Below are positions 16,640 to 24,547 of a stretch of DNA of 52,937 nt, in pieces (positions within the stretch are counted from its first letter, which is position 1; every line of letters begins with the position of its first letter). The notes under the pieces are model-generated. The model worked only from the letters and a program-made list of their open reading frames with translations, had not been told where the DNA came from and did no database searches. The position numbers and the translations under genes were made by a program. The stretch is from JBBDYG01 sp040901765 (GTDB taxonomy: Bacteria > Planctomycetota > Planctomycetia > Pirellulales > Lacipirellulaceae): the NCBI GenBank assembly GCA_040901765.1, contig JBBDYG010000006.1:1-52937 (forward strand), written 5' to 3'.

Positions 16640-17074
16640 ATGCGCAAGCTCGGTCGTCCCCCCGTTCTCGATTCCACGAATCAGCATATCGTCTGCGCGA
16701 TCGTCGCCGCTGGCGGATGCCTCGAAGGCGCCGCCCGCTACGTCGGCTGCGCTCCCAGCACCGTTTACCGCTACCTGCGACGCGACGAGCAGTTCCGTGA
16801 GAAATTCCAAGCCGCCAGGGTGCAAGGAGCCTTGGTGCCCTTTGAAGTCATGGATCGAGGTGCCTCTAGGAATTGGCGAGGTGGTGCCTGGATGCTCCAG
16901 CAGTTGCATCCCGAAAGATTCGACCGCGCCGAAATCGCCCGCCGGAAACAGGAAGTAGACGAAGCGTACAACCGGCTAAGCTTTCGCGAGCGGATGACTG
17001 CCCACGTGCGTGCGAAACTTGCCTCTCAAAAGTCGCTGAGCGACTCCGATCCGCCGGCAGAAAGCCACCCATAA
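16640..17074 (+). CDS. Helix-turn-helix protein resembling small terminase subunits
   Basis: 144 residues. The N-terminal third is a homeodomain-like helix-turn-helix (IVAAGGCLEGAARYVGCAPSTVYRYLRRDEQFREKFQ), the kind found in phage small terminase subunits and transposase-associated regulators. The middle keeps WRGGAWMLQQLHPERF, which is reminiscent of the terminase small-subunit segment that follows the HTH. The tail is charged and helical (EIARRKQEVDEAYNRL). No large terminase or other phage gene is nearby, so it is either a phage remnant or one of the orphan HTH proteins common in Planctomycetes. The start ATG follows GAGGTCCCTC, a modest ribosome binding site. Confidence 0.75.
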   Translation: MRKLGRPPVLDSTNQHIVCAIVAAGGCLEGAARYVGCAPSTVYRYLRRDEQFREKFQAARVQGALVPFEVMDRGASRNWRGGAWMLQQLHPERFDRAEIARRKQEVDEAYNRLSFRERMTAHVRAKLASQKSLSDSDPPAESHP

Positions 17075-17262
17075 TGTTAGCAAAGTCGCTGAGTTATGCC
17101 CGGCACAGGCACACTTTTACGCTCAATTCCCCGTGGTTTGCTCGTGACCCCCGCAGCAAAACCCCAAGACTTTTGCCAACGCCAACACCTCCACGAGCCA
17201 TTTCGCAAAACCCCCGCCCGATGCACCCAATTCCGTTATATTTCCTGAATCGTAGGAACGCC

Positions 17263-17491
17263 CTAGTACTACAGCGCTAAGTTGGATTCACCACGGAGTC
17301 ACGGAGGGCACGAAGATTCGCCAATCGATGGCAGTTATTCGCAAATTGCCGTCGAGTCGTTGATGCCGCCATGTGAATAGGGATCGGGCCGCTAAATCTA
17401 CCGCCATGCGGCTAAGAACGGCCTAGAAGAAAGGGCTTTTTCCTCCGTGTGCTCCGTGACTCCGTGGTGAAACCTAGCGCTGTAGTACTAG
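17263..17491. mobile_element. 229-bp MITE-like element with CTAG ends
   Basis: The left end CTAGTACTACAGCGCTA and the right end TAGCGCTGTAGTACTAG are perfect inverted repeats of 17 bp. Inside them, both arms continue with CACCACGGAGTCACGGAG and its complement, so the paired region exceeds 40 bp. The middle, ~120 bp, shows no coding sequence. The ends lie in CTAG, which fits insertion at a palindromic target as known for IS630/Tc1-mariner transposases (TA duplication); this family link is inference. The element lies between the HTH gene and the Nei gene. The rest of the 17075-17538 gap holds only this element and the heptamer tract that follows it. Confidence 0.85.
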
Positions 17492-17502
17492 ATGCCCGTT
17501 TT

Positions 17503-17530
17503 CCCAAATCCCAAATCCCAAATCCCAAAT
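17503..17530. repeat. Heptamer tandem repeat (CCCAAAT x4)
   Basis: Four perfect copies of CCCAAAT end only 8 nt before the start codon of the DNA glycosylase gene, so the tract occupies the place of the ribosome binding site. Slippage in such a perfect array could alter expression of the downstream gene; that is inference. Confidence 0.85.
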
Positions 17531-17538
17531 TCCTCCCC

Positions 17539-18405
17539 ATGCCCGAAGGCGACACCATCTTCCGCACCGCCCGCACGCTCCGCCAGGTTCTATCGGACCA
17601 GTTGATCGAGCGCGCGAAAGCCCGCGTCTTCACGGACGGTGCCACGACTGGCTTCCCCGGCAGCGTGAACCTGATACCCGGCCCGCACTTTGCCATCGGC
17701 CAGCAGTGGCACCCGGTCGAATCGTTCGCGGGTCGCATCGTGGAAGCAGTCGAGCCTCAGGGCAAGCACATGGTCATCGTGCTCGACGACGGCCGGGCGA
17801 TTCACTCCCACCTGGGAATGACCGGCGCGTGGCACGTCTACCGGCCCGGCGAACCGTGGCAGAAGCCCGAAAAACGGGCGAGACTGGTACTCGAAGTTTC
17901 GGGCTTCGTCGTCATCTGCTTCACGCCAATGGTGCTGGAGCTGTGCTCGCCCACCGCGCTACGTCGCCATCGATTCATCAACGGCCTCGGCCCCGACCTG
18001 CTCGCTCCCGAAATCGACATCGACGACATGATCGCCCGCTTCCGCCGGCACAATCGGGCGCCCATTGGCGAAGCCGTAATGAACCAAACCATCGTTTGCG
18101 GCATCGGCAACATCTACAAATCGGAGCTACTGTTCCTATCGAACATCAACCCCTTCGCGCCGGTGTCATCGCTCGCCGACGACGCACTCCGCGATCTGCT
18201 AGAACTCGCCCGCGACCTGATGCGGCAGAACCTGCAAGAACCAGAGCGCACCACCCGATACCAAGGCGACGGCCACCGCCTGTGGGTCTATCCCCGCACT
18301 GGCCAGCCTTGCTTCCTGTGCGGCACGACAATTCAGATCCGGCGGCAAGGGGAATTGGGGAGAACGACTTATTGGTGCGCGCGGTGTCAGGAAGGAGGGG
18401 TTTAA
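17539..18405 (+). CDS. nei: Fpg/Nei-family DNA glycosylase/AP lyase (endonuclease VIII-like)
   Basis: 288 residues. The catalytic N-terminus MPEGDTIFR has the Pro2 nucleophile and Glu3 directly after the initiator Met, which fixes the start at 17539 rather than the upstream in-frame codons. The helix-two-turn-helix region includes NQTIVCGIGNIYKSELLF. The C-terminus carries a four-Cys zinc finger (PCFLCGTTIQIRRQG, then YWCARCQ). The EGDTI N-terminus is typical of Nei-type rather than Fpg-type enzymes, which remove oxidised pyrimidines and cut the abasic strand. No ribosome binding site is visible because a CCCAAAT array fills that position. It is convergent with the HNH gene, and the two overlap by 4 nt. 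Confidence 0.92.
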   Translation: MPEGDTIFRTARTLRQVLSDQLIERAKARVFTDGATTGFPGSVNLIPGPHFAIGQQWHPVESFAGRIVEAVEPQGKHMVIVLDDGRAIHSHLGMTGAWHVYRPGEPWQKPEKRARLVLEVSGFVVICFTPMVLELCSPTALRRHRFINGLGPDLLAPEIDIDDMIARFRRHNRAPIGEAVMNQTIVCGIGNIYKSELLFLSNINPFAPVSSLADDALRDLLELARDLMRQNLQEPERTTRYQGDGHRLWVYPRTGQPCFLCGTTIQIRRQGELGRTTYWCARCQEGGV

Positions 18406-18809
18406 CTAATGGGAAACTTGCCATGTCGAATCAGTCGGCGCCGCACACCGACGCGCCTGTAGGAATTCATGTCCAGTAAGCGTGCTGTGGCACGTCCAAC
18501 CGAGGTTAGTCCAACAATGTGAGCGCCGCGAAGTAAAAAGTGTTCATTCCAAGCATCGGCTCTTGGATTAAAAAGGTTTACGACCTGATGACTCTCGGGG
18601 TCGATGCTCACAAGATTGGTGCCTTTTCGGCGATTACATCGACTGCACGACCATGCAAGATTGTTGTCGCGATCTCCGCCTCCGTGCTGTTTGGCAACAA
18701 CATGTTCGAGATGGAAGACTTCTAGAGGATCGCCAGATTCCGGCAAGTGACAGTACTCGCAGCATTCGTGCGCGCGCCGACGAACTGCTTCTCGAAGACC
18801 CACGTCCAT
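18402..18809 (-). CDS. HNH endonuclease family protein
   Basis: 135 residues. An HNH zinc-finger nuclease motif is clear: CCEYCHLPES, then FHLEHVVAKQHGGGDRDNNLAWSCSRCNRRKG. It contains the metal-binding Cys pairs, the catalytic His in LEH, the central Asn and the distal SCSRCN. Stand-alone HNH proteins of this size are common in Planctomycetes and Cyanobacteria; the target is unknown. The ATG at 18809 follows the stop of the small acidic gene by 3 nt (a TTG at 18812 is also in frame), so the two are translationally linked. The partner could be an inhibitor or a transcriptional companion. Confidence 0.88.
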   Translation of the reverse strand: MDVGLREAVRRRAHECCEYCHLPESGDPLEVFHLEHVVAKQHGGGDRDNNLAWSCSRCNRRKGTNLVSIDPESHQVVNLFNPRADAWNEHFLLRGAHIVGLTSVGRATARLLDMNSYRRVGVRRRLIRHGKFPIS

Positions 18810-18812
18810 CAA

Positions 18813-19067
18813 TCAGTGCTTGTTGCTCTCAAGGACTTCTTCCGCCTTGAGTTGGAGGATCGCGATTAAATCTCCATCCTCGATGTACTGTTCATATTCG
18901 GCATCCTCCTCCGGCGAAAGCGTCCCTTCGTCGGCCTTTCGCCCAAGTTCGGCGATGCGATCCTTCACCTTTTGGTCGGGGCGCCAATTCACAATCCGCT
19001 CCGCAACGTCCGGCGTTAGCCACCCCGCCGCAGGATCCATAAAGGTGTCGAGTGTTGAAGTCGCCAT
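18813..19067 (-). CDS. Small acidic protein paired with the HNH nuclease
   Basis: 84 residues, not assigned to a named family. It is strongly acidic in the second half (EGTLSPEEDAEYEQYIEDGD), followed by a short helix (LIAILQLKAEEVLESN). It has no signal peptide or membrane segment. It is encoded just ahead of the HNH nuclease on the same strand, with a 3-nt gap. The acidic, DNA-mimic-like composition and the tight linkage make an antitoxin or immunity role conceivable but unproven. Companion genes like this next to HNH proteins recur in this type of genome, as far as I recall. Confidence 0.75.
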   Translation of the reverse strand: MATSTLDTFMDPAAGWLTPDVAERIVNWRPDQKVKDRIAELGRKADEGTLSPEEDAEYEQYIEDGDLIAILQLKAEEVLESNKH

Positions 19068-19176
19068 AACATCAATATATCAGACAGGCAGCCAGCGGAA
19101 TACTGGAAATGGTCAATTTCACCAGCTTCATTCGAGTCAACTCGGACGGACAAGAGCGTCCTTTCCACGCCGCGCG

Positions 19177-19875
19177 CTACCGCACCCCCGCCGGATCGCG
19201 AAACCGATACCCGATGCCGCGCACCGTCTCGACCAGGTCGGCGGAGCCGCCGAGCTTTTTGCGCAGCGCGCGAACGTGTACGTCGATCGTGCGTTCCAGC
19301 ACGAGCGAGTCGCCGCCGAGCGCCGCGTCGATAAGCTCCGAGCGCGAGAAAACGCGGCCCGGTTGGCGGATCAGCGCTTCGAGCAGGCTGAATTCGCTGG
19401 GCGTCAGATCGAGCACTTCCTCGCCATTGGTCACTCGATGCCGCTCGCGATCAATCAACACCCCCTGACTAACGTAGATCGAACCCGGCTGGTTCCCGCG
19501 CTGCTTACGCCGCAGCAGCGCGCGGACCCGTTCCAGCAGCACCTTCACGCTAAAGGGCTTGGTGACGTAGTCGTCCGCGCCGACGGAAAACCCCGCCACC
19601 TGATCGGTCTCCTCGCTCTTGGCGGTGAGCATCAAGACCACCACTTCGCGGGTCACCGGATCGGCCCGCAGACGGCGGCAGATCTCCAGGCCGTCGATCA
19701 CCGGCAGCATCAAATCGAGCACCACCAGGTCCGGCCCTTTGAGCTTGGCCTGGTTCAGGCCGTCCTGTCCCTGCGATGCCACGAGCGTTTCGTAGCCGTC
19801 CTGCCGCAGGTTGTACTCGAGCACCTCGGCCAGCGCGCGGTCGTCTTCCACGATCAAGACACGGGATTTAGCCAT
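19177..19875 (-). CDS. phoB: OmpR/PhoB-family phosphate response regulator
   Basis: 232 residues. The receiver domain has the acidic pair at 11-12 (VEDD), the phospho-acceptor D54 (VVLDLMLP), the conserved Thr in MLTAKSEE and Lys in YVTKPF. The C-terminal winged helix runs from ~130 (SQGVLIDRERHRVTNGEEV, then LTPSEFSLLEALIRQPGRVFSRSELI, and TIDVHVRALRKKLG). It is the last gene of the phoR-pst-phoU cluster on this strand and the expected partner of the PhoR kinase. Phosphorylated, it would bind PHO boxes such as the candidate before pstS. The 12-nt gap after phoU supports co-transcription. Confidence 0.93.
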   Translation of the reverse strand: MAKSRVLIVEDDRALAEVLEYNLRQDGYETLVASQGQDGLNQAKLKGPDLVVLDLMLPVIDGLEICRRLRADPVTREVVVLMLTAKSEETDQVAGFSVGADDYVTKPFSVKVLLERVRALLRRKQRGNQPGSIYVSQGVLIDRERHRVTNGEEVLDLTPSEFSLLEALIRQPGRVFSRSELIDAALGGDSLVLERTIDVHVRALRKKLGGSADLVETVRGIGYRFRDPAGVR

Positions 19876-19887
19876 GGGAGTCCGCCG

Positions 19888-20574
19888 TCACTTGGTGCTG
19901 TGAATCTGCGGCTTGGTGTCTTCGTGACGATGCCGGGCGATTTCGCCCTCGACCAGATAGATCACGTCCTCGGCGATGTTCGTCGCGTGGTCGGCGATCC
20001 GCTCCACGTGCCGCGACGCCGAGAAGAAATGAAGCGCCACGTTGATCAGTTCGCTCCGCTCGCGCATCACGACCTGCAATTCGTCGATGACCTGCCGATT
20101 GAATTCGTCCACTTCATCGTCGCGCAGGCACACCTCGCGGGCCAAATTCACGTCGAGATCGACGAAGGAATCGAGCGCGTCGCGAACCATCGAAATCGCC
20201 ACCACGACCATACGCTCCAACGCGGGCGGAATCTCGAACTCCGGGTGGGCCGCGATCACCTGCGTTCGCTCGGCGATGTTCACCGCCAGATCGGCGATCC
20301 GCTCGAGATCGCCGTTCACCTTAAGCACAATCGCCGTCCGCCGCAGATCGACGGCCACCGGTTGATGGAGCGCCAATATCTTCAGGCATTCCTCTTCGAT
20401 CAACACTTCGCGATGGTTGATCTCCGGCTCGCGCGAGAAAAGCTGAAGTGCCAGGTCCGCCCGCCGCTCGCACAGCGCTCGGCAGGCCGTGCGGATCATC
20501 TCCTCCACCTTCGCCGATTGCGCGAGGAGATCTCGCTCCAGTTGCTCCAAATCGCGTTCTAAGTGTTTGCTCAT
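19888..20574 (-). CDS. phoU: Phosphate transport regulator PhoU
   Basis: 228 residues, the usual PhoU length, made of two three-helix bundles. It starts MSKHLERDLEQLERDLLAQSAKVEEM and carries the two metal-binding repeats as ERIADLAVNIAE and ERIADHATNIAEDVIYL. PhoU couples the Pst transporter to the PhoR kinase and keeps the pathway off when phosphate is plentiful. It follows pstB after 82 nt that carry a GGCTATC heptamer hairpin. Confidence 0.95.
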   Translation of the reverse strand: MSKHLERDLEQLERDLLAQSAKVEEMIRTACRALCERRADLALQLFSREPEINHREVLIEEECLKILALHQPVAVDLRRTAIVLKVNGDLERIADLAVNIAERTQVIAAHPEFEIPPALERMVVVAISMVRDALDSFVDLDVNLAREVCLRDDEVDEFNRQVIDELQVVMRERSELINVALHFFSASRHVERIADHATNIAEDVIYLVEGEIARHRHEDTKPQIHSTK

Positions 20575-20592
20575 GTATGCTCGCTGCGCGAT

Positions 20593-20653
20593 GGCTATCG
20601 GCTATCGGCTGTCGGCTATCAGCCGTCTCTTGACTGGCCGAAAGCCAATAGCC
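20593..20653. repeat. Heptamer repeat hairpin (GGCTATC words) between pstB and phoU
   Basis: Four tandem heptamers, GGCTATC, GGCTATC, GGCTGTC and GGCTATC, at 20593-20620, are followed by an imperfect complementary arm CTGGCCGAAAGCCAATAGCC ending at 20653. The words are the same as at the flhA/flhF locus. The hairpin sits inside what should be one transcript and could tune phoU against pstB expression; that role is inference. Confidence 0.8.
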
Positions 20654-20656
20654 TCC

Positions 20657-21532
20657 CTAGCCAAATCTCCCTGTAATGTAATCTTCGGTCTGTTTCTTCG
20701 TTGGATTGGTGAACAACTCGTTCGTGGCGCCGGCTTCAATCAGTTTACCTTGAAAGAAGAACGCCGTCTGGTCGGAGACCCGCGCCGCCTGCTGCATGTT
20801 ATGCGTGACGATAACGATTGTGTAATTCTCTTTGAGTTCAAAAATCAAATCTTCGATACGAGCCGTCGAAGCGGGGTCGAGCGCCGAAGCCGGCTCATCC
20901 ATCAATACTACGTCCGGATCGGTCGCCAGCGTCCGGGCAATGCACAGTCGCTGCTGCTGACCGCCCGAAAGCGCCAAGGCCGAATCGTCGAGACGGTGTT
21001 CCACCTCCTCCCACAGCGCCGCCTGCTTGAGCGCCCGCTCGACAATTTGGTACAGCGCCTCTTTGCGGCGGAGACCGGCCACGCGAGGCCCATACGCGAC
21101 ATTGTCGAAGATCGATTTGGGAAACGGATTCGACTTCTGAAACACCATGCCGACCTGCTTTCGCAGCTCGACCACATCCACCCGCGGACCGATAATCTCT
21201 CGCCCATCGAGCACGATCTCGCCCTCGACGCGGGTCTCGTCGATCAAGTCGTTCATCCGATTCAGGCACCGCAGAAACGTCGACTTGCCGCAGCCGGAGG
21301 GACCGATCAGCGCCGTGACGCACCGCTCGGGAATCGACAGACCGATGTCAAACAGCGCTTGGTTTTTGCCATAGAAGAAGTTGAGCTGGCGGACCGCGAT
21401 CTTTACGCCCGAACTGGCCATCTCGTCGGCCGTGCGGGCTGGCCGAGCCGAGTCAAACTGCGGCGGGCGAAGCGATGCGAAACGTTCTTCCACGACTTGA
21501 GTTTCCATGTGCGGACGGGTTGCTAATAACAT
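20657..21532 (-). CDS. pstB: Phosphate ABC transporter ATP-binding protein PstB
   Basis: 291 residues. The ABC ATPase motifs are complete: Walker A GPSGCGKST, Q-loop QKSNPFPKS, signature LSGGQQQRLCIA, Walker B VVLMDEPASALD and the switch His in VTHNMQQ. The pairing of FPKSIFDNVAYGPR and the family-typical C-terminus (FTNPTKKQTEDYITGRFG) identifies PstB. The N-terminus is longer than usual by ~40 residues. Starts at 21532 or at the ATG at 21508 are both possible and neither has a strong ribosome binding site. It energises phosphate uptake through PstA/PstC. Confidence 0.95.
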   Translation of the reverse strand: MLLATRPHMETQVVEERFASLRPPQFDSARPARTADEMASSGVKIAVRQLNFFYGKNQALFDIGLSIPERCVTALIGPSGCGKSTFLRCLNRMNDLIDETRVEGEIVLDGREIIGPRVDVVELRKQVGMVFQKSNPFPKSIFDNVAYGPRVAGLRRKEALYQIVERALKQAALWEEVEHRLDDSALALSGGQQQRLCIARTLATDPDVVLMDEPASALDPASTARIEDLIFELKENYTIVIVTHNMQQAARVSDQTAFFFQGKLIEAGATNELFTNPTKKQTEDYITGRFG

Positions 21533-21560
21533 ATCGGCTCAAATGGTTCCTTGTTACCCC

Positions 21561-21580
21561 ACCACTCACCACTCACCACC
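21561..21580. repeat. Short ACCACTC heptamer tract at the pstA stop codon
   Basis: Two perfect ACCACTC heptamers followed by ACCACC, overlapping the stop codon of pstA (21573-21575). The word is the same as in the right arm of the hairpin at 1117-1156. No complementary arm is evident in the 40-nt pstA-pstB gap. Confidence 0.6.
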
Positions 21581-22448
21581 GAATCCGTTTTCCATACCGA
21601 TAACGGACATAGACCGCGCCCATGTTGAGCACGACCAGCACCAAGAGCAACACCAGAATGGCGCCGGCTGCCAACTCGTGAAATGCAGCTTGCGGTCGGC
21701 TGGCCCATTCGAAAATCAACAGCGGAAGTGCCGTGAATTCATCGCTCAGCGAAGAGGGCGCGAACGTGACCATCGCCGCGGTTCCGACCGCCACCAGGGG
21801 CGCGGCTTCCCCCAACGCCCGGGCGACTGCCAAGATGACGCCCGTCATAATCCCCGGCAGCGCGGCCGGCAGCACCTGGTACCACACGGTCTGCCAGCGC
21901 GATGCTCCGAGGGCATACGACGCATGGCGAATCGTGTTGGGCACCGCCCGCAGCGCTTCTTGCGCAGCCAGAATCACCACCGGCAAGACCACCAGCGTGA
22001 GCGTGAGCGCGCCCGAAATAACACTTCGTTCCAGTGCCAGCGCTCGAACGAACAAGCCCAGTCCCAAGATTCCGTAAACGATCGATGGTACGCCGGCCAG
22101 GTTCGATATGTTTAGCTGCACCAACCGACGCCACCAACTTTCGGCAGCATATTCTTCCAAGTAGATCGCTGCCCCGACACCGATCGGCACTGACAACAGC
22201 GTGGTCAATCCAATCAACCACAGACTTCCGATCAGCGCGAACCAGATGCCGGCCTTTTCTGGATCACGCGAGGGAAAACCTATGAGAAACTGCCAGTCAA
22301 TCACGTGGATGCCATTCCACACGACGCTCACGAGCAAGCCAACCAAAATGAGCACGCACAGGAATGTTGCCGATGCGCATACCACTGCAAAGGCCTGCGA
22401 AAGCCGCTGACGCCGTCGATGGTAGTTGGGAGCGGCCTCGGCAATCAC
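21573..22448 (-). CDS. pstA: Phosphate ABC transporter permease PstA
   Basis: About 291 residues from the GTG at 22448, which overlaps the pstC stop as GTGA, the usual coupled arrangement; an upstream start at 22511 would overlap pstC much more. Six membrane helices are evident, with the permease EAA-like loop as AAQEALRAVPNTIRHASYALGASRWQTVWYQVLPAALPGIMTGVIL. The periplasmic stretch WQFLIGFPSRDPEKAGI is typical of PstA. It pairs with PstC in the inner-membrane phosphate channel. Confidence 0.94.
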   Translation of the reverse strand: MIAEAAPNYHRRRQRLSQAFAVVCASATFLCVLILVGLLVSVVWNGIHVIDWQFLIGFPSRDPEKAGIWFALIGSLWLIGLTTLLSVPIGVGAAIYLEEYAAESWWRRLVQLNISNLAGVPSIVYGILGLGLFVRALALERSVISGALTLTLVVLPVVILAAQEALRAVPNTIRHASYALGASRWQTVWYQVLPAALPGIMTGVILAVARALGEAAPLVAVGTAAMVTFAPSSLSDEFTALPLLIFEWASRPQAAFHELAAGAILVLLLVLVVLNMGAVYVRYRYGKRIRW

Positions 22449-23392
22449 TCGTATTTCTCCCGCATGCGACTCAAAATCCATTGCGCCAGTATGTTCAGCA
22501 GCATGGTCCACACGAACAGCGCCAGGCCCACCGCGAAGATCGTGTGGTACGAGATTGACCCGGCTTCGACATCGCCCTGGCTTACTTGAACGATGTACGC
22601 GGTCATGGTTTGCACGCTTTCGAGCGGGTTGAGCGTCAGCCGCGGCGTGGCGCCGGCGGCGAGCGTCACCGCCATTGTTTCCCCGATGGCTCGCGAAATC
22701 GCCAGCAGGAACGACGCCATGATGCCCGACAACGCCGCGGGCACTACGACGCCTATAGTGACATCGAGCTTGGTCGATCCCAGGGCATAGGCTGCCTCGC
22801 GTAGCGACTTGGGCACAGAACGCAGCACATCCTCACTGAGCGACACAATCATTGGCAGAATCATGATCCCTACAACAATGCTAGCGCTGGCGGCATTGAA
22901 GATGCTTTTCGACTCGAACACATCGCGGATTACTGGCGAAACCAGGGTGACCGCTAAGTAACCGTAAACGACGGAGGGAATCCCCGCCAATACTTCCAGC
23001 ACGGGTTTAACAATCTCGCGGACTCGCGGCGAAGCGTACTCGCTAAGGTAGATCGCCGTCGCCAGCCCCAAGGGGATCGCGACGAGCGCCGCCCCCGCCG
23101 TCACCAGCAAGGTTCCACACACGAGCGGCAGAATTCCGAAGTGCTGCGGCGACAACAGTGGAGTCCAACGCGTGCCGGTTAAGAACTCCACGACCGACAC
23201 TTCACGAAAGAACTGGGCCGCTTCGAACACCAGAACCAGGACGATGCCCACCGTGGTCAAGATCGACACCCCGGCGCAAGTCCACAACACCGCGTGGATG
23301 CCGCGTTCGATCCAATGCCGTACCGCGTTTCCACGACTCAACGATGGAACCGAGTCCTTGAATGAATCGTCCGTCATGGATGTAACGCTCAT
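22445..23392 (-). CDS. pstC: Phosphate ABC transporter permease PstC
   Basis: 315 residues with six membrane helices. The segment FREVSVVEFLTGTRWTPLLSPQHFGILPLV is typical of PstC, and the EAA-like loop reads SEDVLRSVPKSLREAAYALGSTKLDVTIGVVVPAALSGIM. The ATG at 23392 overlaps the pstS stop as ATGA, and its own stop overlaps the GTG of pstA. The three genes are therefore translationally coupled. Confidence 0.95.
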   Translation of the reverse strand: MSVTSMTDDSFKDSVPSLSRGNAVRHWIERGIHAVLWTCAGVSILTTVGIVLVLVFEAAQFFREVSVVEFLTGTRWTPLLSPQHFGILPLVCGTLLVTAGAALVAIPLGLATAIYLSEYASPRVREIVKPVLEVLAGIPSVVYGYLAVTLVSPVIRDVFESKSIFNAASASIVVGIMILPMIVSLSEDVLRSVPKSLREAAYALGSTKLDVTIGVVVPAALSGIMASFLLAISRAIGETMAVTLAAGATPRLTLNPLESVQTMTAYIVQVSQGDVEAGSISYHTIFAVGLALFVWTMLLNILAQWILSRMREKYE

Positions 23393-24327
23393 TGGATCGC
23401 GCTCGTCTGATTTCCCGCCTGCGAAACTTTCAGCGCCGCTTGGAAGTCGCTAAGGTTACGCTTTTGCACTTCGTCTGAAACCGGCACGTAGCCCACGTCG
23501 CGGGCGACCTCGGCGGCCGTTTCGAGATAAAACTCAACAAACTCGGCCACGCGCGGCCGGGCAAGGGCACTCGTCCGAACGTATATGTAGAGCGAACGCG
23601 ATAGCGGTTGATAGGTGCCGTTGCGAACCGACTCCACGCTCGGAAATACGCATTCTCCATTGCCACTGTCCACCGACAACAGTTTAAGGCGATGTTGATT
23701 CTCTTCGTAGTAGGCGTAGCCAAAGTAACCGAGCGCAAACTGGTCTTCGCTCACGCCGGTAACAATCACGTTGTCGTCTTCACTGGCGGAGTAATCCGCG
23801 CGACTGGCCCGCGCCTCGCCGACAATCGCTTCGGTGAAGTAGTCGAACGTGCCCGAATCGGGGCCGGGGCCATAAAGAATAATTTCTTGCTCGGGCCACT
23901 GGGAGTCGAGATCGCTCCACCGCTTGACTCCGCTTTCCGGACGCCAAAGTTCCTTAAGTTGCCGTACCGTAAGGCACTCGCACCAGTCGTTCCGAGGATT
24001 GACGATTACTGCCAAACCGTCGAACGCTACGGCCAACTCAAGGAATTCAATTCCGTTCGCCTGGAGTATCTCCACCTCCCCCGGTTTGATGCGCCGCGAC
24101 GCGTTGCAAATATCGATCTCACCGCGTGCGAACTTTGTCATGCCGCCGCCCGTTCCACTGAAGCCGACCGTCATGCGGATCGCCGGATTGCGAGCGTAGA
24201 ATTCTTCCGTGATCGCAGCCGTGAGCGGAAAGACGGTGCTGGAGCCGTCGATGCGAATATCGGCGGCCCGCCGATTGCAACCGATGACGCACAACAGCAG
24301 CACGACCACACTTGGTTGTGCGGCCAT
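23389..24327 (-). CDS. pstS: Phosphate-binding protein PstS
   Basis: 312 residues from the ATG at 24327. The start gives a signal peptide ending in a lipobox-like VIGC, so it is probably a lipoprotein. Phosphate-binding motifs are visible: DGSSTVFPLT near the mature N-terminus, GFSGTGGGMTKFARGEIDICNASR, and PDSGTFDYFTEAI. PstS captures periplasmic phosphate for PstCAB. The frame could be read upstream through the assembly gap, but nothing there is coding. It is the first pst gene after the candidate PHO box. Confidence 0.94.
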   Translation of the reverse strand: MAAQPSVVVLLLCVIGCNRRAADIRIDGSSTVFPLTAAITEEFYARNPAIRMTVGFSGTGGGMTKFARGEIDICNASRRIKPGEVEILQANGIEFLELAVAFDGLAVIVNPRNDWCECLTVRQLKELWRPESGVKRWSDLDSQWPEQEIILYGPGPDSGTFDYFTEAIVGEARASRADYSASEDDNVIVTGVSEDQFALGYFGYAYYEENQHRLKLLSVDSGNGECVFPSVESVRNGTYQPLSRSLYIYVRTSALARPRVAEFVEFYLETAAEVARDVGYVPVSDEVQKRNLSDFQAALKVSQAGNQTSAIQ

Positions 24328-24415
24328 GCGGCTATAGTCACGAACTTGGAGCGACACGGGTTCTGTCCTTGCTAAGCTCGAACCGGACAACTTTCGTACT
24401 AGCAAGGTAGACCCA

Positions 24416-24437
24416 GATTGTGAAGAAACTATGAAGA
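24416..24437 (-). promoter_or_regulatory. Candidate PHO box upstream of pstS
   Basis: On the minus strand this reads TCTTCAT-AGTT-TCTTCAC-AATC, two 7-nt direct repeats with an 11-nt period. That is the layout of the enterobacterial PHO box (CTGTCAT with a 4-nt A/T-rich spacer, repeated); the TCAT/TCAC ends match and the first three bases do not. It lies ~90 nt before the pstS start, the place expected for a PhoB site. No other repeat pair of this kind is seen in the spacer. Confidence 0.5.
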
Positions 24438-24463
24438 TGGGGTCCGGATTAACAAAGCCCCCG

Positions 24464-24473
24464 NNNNNNNNNN
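24464..24473. other. Assembly gap (10 Ns)
   Basis: Ten Ns between phoR and pstS, flanked by C-rich sequence on both sides (AAAGCCCCCG before, CCCCCAGGGCCACCCCCCGGG after). It is an assembler gap of nominal length. Sequence may be missing here, including part of the pst promoter, so phoR-pstS spacing should not be trusted. Confidence 0.97.
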
Positions 24474-24547
24474 CCCCCAGGGCCACCCCCCGGGCCCACC
24501 TCAATCCTGACCCTTTCCCATCATCAAGAATTAAGCCGAACTGGTGC

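Noticed and set aside
18820..20562. A 580-residue open frame on the plus strand across phoB and phoU
   Set aside because: It runs antisense to two clearly recognisable genes (PhoB and PhoU) and has no domain motif of its own; high GC at third positions of the true genes keeps the opposite strand open.
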